Assembly: GCA_004001285.1 (NCBI GenBank)
Contig: AP018697.1
Span: forward strand, 2,294,001 to 2,358,000
Length of the DNA: 64,000 bases
Direction: 5' to 3'
Origin: Arthrobacter sp. MN05-02
Lineage (GTDB): Bacteria; Actinomycetota; Actinomycetes; Actinomycetales; Micrococcaceae
In this document: positions 62,062-64,000 of the stretch, piece by piece
How positions within the stretch are numbered: the first letter of the stretch is position 1
How the letters are laid out: each line of letters begins with the position of its first letter
Position numbers and translations under genes: made by a program
The notes under the pieces: model-generated
Seen by the model: only the letters and a program-made list of their open reading frames with translations
Database searches by the model: none
What the model was told of the DNA's origin: nothing

Positions 62062-62182
62062 TGGTATCTGCTCCCAATCTGATGCTGCCCAAAGATGGCG
62101 TGTCTAGTCTACGTGAGCGACGTTCGGTGCCCCGTTTTGGTTCCCTGCGTTCCTGCCCGGCGGCGCGGAACCGCGTGTCCGC

Positions 62183-63394
62183 TCAGAGTAGCCTGCCGAC
62201 CTGAGCGGCGAGTGCTGGCGCGAGGTTCCCGCGATCCTCCACGACGACCTCGGCCAGGCCCAGCCACTGCGCGAGCAGTCGCAATTCGTCGGACAGCTCG
62301 GCGGCGGTGTCCCCGGGGGCGCCGGGTTCGGCGTGGCTGGCCCGGACGAGCAGGCGTCCGGCGGTCCGGTCGGCCTTGAGGTCCACCCGCGCGGCGATGG
62401 TGTCGCGGAGGAGGAAGGGCAGCACGTAGTAGCCGTGGACGCGCCGTTCCGCCGGGGTGTAGATCTCGATGCGGTAGTGGAAGTCGAAGAGCCTGTGGAG
62501 CCGGTCCCGCTCGAAGACGAGGGAATCGAACGGGCTGAGCAGTGCCCTGCCCCGGGCCTGGCGCGGCAGGACCGCGGCGGGATGCAGGTACCAGGGCTCC
62601 GTCCCTCCGCCGACGACGACGGTCTCCACGGCACCGGCGCCCGCGAGCCCGTCGAGGACGGCCCGTGTCTCGCGGACCGGCGTCCGGAAGTAGTCGGCGA
62701 CCGACCGGGCGGGTGCGACACCGAGGGCCCCAAGCGCGCGCTCGGCCAGGACGGCCAGGGCCTCGGTCCGGTCCGGTCCCGCCGTGGCGAGAGACGCATC
62801 GGGAAGCACCCGGGCGATGGGCGCGTAGAGGCGTTCGAACTGGGCCGTCCGCCCCGCCGACCCCACCTCGCCCCGCGCGAAGAGATCCTCGAGGACCCGC
62901 TTCGCTGCGGTCCAGCGCCACCCCCAGCCGTCCTCGGGGCGTGTCCTGTCCGCTCCCAGGAGTCGCTGGATCTCCGATGCGGGCAGCGGCGTCCCCTCGT
63001 CGAGGAGCTCGCGGATGGCCGATTCGAGGCCCTGGCGCAGTGCGTCCGGCACGCCGGCCGCTCCCATCCAGGTCCGCCGCTGCCATACCCGCAGGTGCGG
63101 GAACAACGCCGGGGGGACGAGGCTCGCCTCATGCGCCCAGTACTCGACCAGCGTGCGGGGTCCTGTGGAGTAGAGGTCCTCCAGGTCCTTGCGGTCGTAG
63201 GAGCCGAGGCGCGAGAACAGGGGCAGGTAGTGCGATCGGGCGAGGACGTTCACCGAGTCGATCTGGAGGACCTGCAGGCGCTGGACGGCGGAGTTCACGG
63301 CGCGGCGGGACGACGGCGCCCGGAGACGGGGGCGGTGCAGGCCCTGGGCGGCGAGGACGATGCGCCGGGCCTGCGCGGTGGTGAGGTTCGGCAT
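62183..63394 (-). CDS. winged-helix DNA glycosylase-like protein (YcaQ/AlkX family)
   Basis: A 403-residue protein of the HTH_42 (YcaQ/AlkX) family, which contains enzymes that unhook DNA interstrand crosslinks. The N-terminal LTTAQARRIVLAAQGL and VLQIDSVNVLARSHYLPLFSRLGSYD segments and the central WRWTAAKRVLEDLF and SVADYFR parts fit. The ATG at 63394 has AGGAG six bases upstream. The upstream hairpin at 63405-63441 keeps it separate from hpf. Repair function is inferred from family. Confidence 0.85.
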   Translation of the reverse strand: MPNLTTAQARRIVLAAQGLHRPRLRAPSSRRAVNSAVQRLQVLQIDSVNVLARSHYLPLFSRLGSYDRKDLEDLYSTGPRTLVEYWAHEASLVPPALFPHLRVWQRRTWMGAAGVPDALRQGLESAIRELLDEGTPLPASEIQRLLGADRTRPEDGWGWRWTAAKRVLEDLFARGEVGSAGRTAQFERLYAPIARVLPDASLATAGPDRTEALAVLAERALGALGVAPARSVADYFRTPVRETRAVLDGLAGAGAVETVVVGGGTEPWYLHPAAVLPRQARGRALLSPFDSLVFERDRLHRLFDFHYRIEIYTPAERRVHGYYVLPFLLRDTIAARVDLKADRTAGRLLVRASHAEPGAPGDTAAELSDELRLLAQWLGLAEVVVEDRGNLAPALAAQVGRLL

Positions 63395-63404
63395 GGGCTC
63401 CTGC

Positions 63405-63441
63405 ACGGAACTGCCCCCGCGCAAGGCGGGGGCAGTTCCGT
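63405..63441 (-). terminator. strong hairpin terminator after hpf
   Basis: A perfect 16-bp G/C-rich inverted repeat (63405-63420 with 63426-63441) with a five-base loop, lying 46 bases past the hpf stop and 11 bases before the next gene start. It most likely ends hpf transcription; read-through into the winged-helix gene would be reduced. Confidence 0.75.
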
Positions 63442-63486
63442 ATCGGTCGCCGCGACCGGCGGGAACCGGTGCGGGGGTGGTCGTTC

Positions 63487-64000
63487 CTAGGCTGACGCTG
63501 CTTCCTTGGCGCGGTAGGCCAGGAGTTCCTCGTGGGGTTCCTCGGTCCCCTCGGCGCACTTCGAATCGAGGGTGATGACGCCGTAGGTCCAGCCCTGCCG
63601 CCGGTAGACCACCGACGGAGCGCCCGTCGCGGAGTCGACGAAGAGGTAGAAGGCGTGGCCGACCAGTTCCATGTTGTCGACCGCGTCATCGAGCGTCATG
63701 GGCGTGCCCGAGAAGACCTTGCGGCGGATCAGCACGGGAGAGTCGCCGGAAGGGACGTCGTCGGGCGTGGAGTAGGCGTCGACGTCCTCGGTCCCGCTCG
63801 CGGGCTGGGGAACGGGCTCGTGCGAGGTCGGCTCGATGACCGGCGTCTCGAGATAGATGGGCTGCGCGGGATCCGCCGGTTCGAGGTCGGCCGTGGCCAC
63901 CCTGACAGCCACGGGTGTGTGCCGGCCGTGGTGGACCTTCCGCCGGTCGCGGGCCCGGCGGAGGCGCTCGAGGAGCTTCCCGTAGGCGAGATCGAAGGCG
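63487..64000 (-). CDS. hpf: ribosome hibernation-promoting factor, long form (5' part outside window)
   Basis: About 170 C-terminal residues of a long-type HPF/YfiA, which dimerises 70S ribosomes in stationary phase. The C-terminal dimerisation domain is complete: VLIRRKVFSGTPMTLDDAVDNMELVGHAFYLF and the closing RRQGWTYGVI. A linker and the end of the N-terminal ribosome-binding domain (LLERLRRARDRRKVHHGRH) run to the window edge in the same frame. A GTG at 63912 is internal and not the start. Confidence 0.92.
   Translation of the reverse strand, partial: AFDLAYGKLLERLRRARDRRKVHHGRHTPVAVRVATADLEPADPAQPIYLETPVIEPTSHEPVPQPASGTEDVDAYSTPDDVPSGDSPVLIRRKVFSGTPMTLDDAVDNMELVGHAFYLFVDSATGAPSVVYRRQGWTYGVITLDSKCAEGTEEPHEELLAYRAKEAASA

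Overview
The window is high-GC actinobacterial chromosome. Gene content points to the Micrococcales, most likely an Arthrobacter-like member of the Micrococcaceae (inference from remembered families; no search was run). Supporting features are a WhiB1-type protein, a very large NAD-dependent glutamate dehydrogenase, ftsEX next to smpB and ssrA, LGFP-repeat surface proteins and a Glf/GlfT2 galactofuranan locus. No phage, transposase, integrase, CRISPR array or rRNA is visible.

Layout. 1-5.4 kb: the end of a methyltransferase, a manganese-type ABC uptake operon with its own DtxR/MntR-family repressor and two operator-like boxes, and a YbdK-type carboxylate-amine ligase. 5.3-9.1 kb: a frameshifted alpha-galactosidase, a tiny membrane protein and an LGFP-repeat D,D-carboxypeptidase. 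9.2-14 kb: ssrA with its terminator, a small membrane protein, smpB, a coiled-coil M23 hydrolase and ftsX/ftsE, all leftward. 14-16 kb: rmlA and prfB. 16.2-20.8 kb: a leftward Tad/Flp pilus operon (ATPase, TadB, TadC, pilin-like peptide, three TadE/G-like proteins). Two further Tad-like parts, a CpaE-like ATPase and a SAF/CpaB-like protein, sit at 54.8-56.7 kb.

21-43 kb is a cell-surface region. It begins with two secreted proteins, a zincin metalloprotease and a GH25 muramidase, that share a 1.49-kb essentially identical DNA repeat coding for nine LGFP units. Polysaccharide genes follow: an SGNH acyltransferase, a flippase, three small glycosyltransferase or accessory genes, a large membrane protein, an orphan iron-type binding lipoprotein, a Wzt/Wzm exporter, a GlfT2-like galactofuranosyltransferase, UDP-galactopyranose mutase and a second SGNH acyltransferase. 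Together these could make, polymerise, decorate and export a galactofuranose polymer, and the LGFP proteins could be anchored in or act on that envelope.

43-49.8 kb: an EccC/EssC-like FHA-FtsK ATPase with no type VII substrates nearby, whiB1 with a CRP-like palindrome upstream, a strong bidirectional terminator and a PdtaS-type histidine kinase. 49.9-64 kb: the glutamate dehydrogenase, the Tad-like pair, a BldC/excisionase-like HTH protein, an uncharacterised group ending in LysM and Rv3235-like proteins, secA, an AlkX/YcaQ-like winged-helix protein, and hpf running off the right edge.

Six genes carry frameshifts: alpha-galactosidase, the LGFP metalloprotease, glf, the second acyltransferase, the EccC-like gene and pdtaS. 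Five of these indels lie in short G/C-rich runs and the sixth lies inside the long duplicated repeat. Because conserved core genes are affected, sequence or assembly error is at least as likely as real gene decay.
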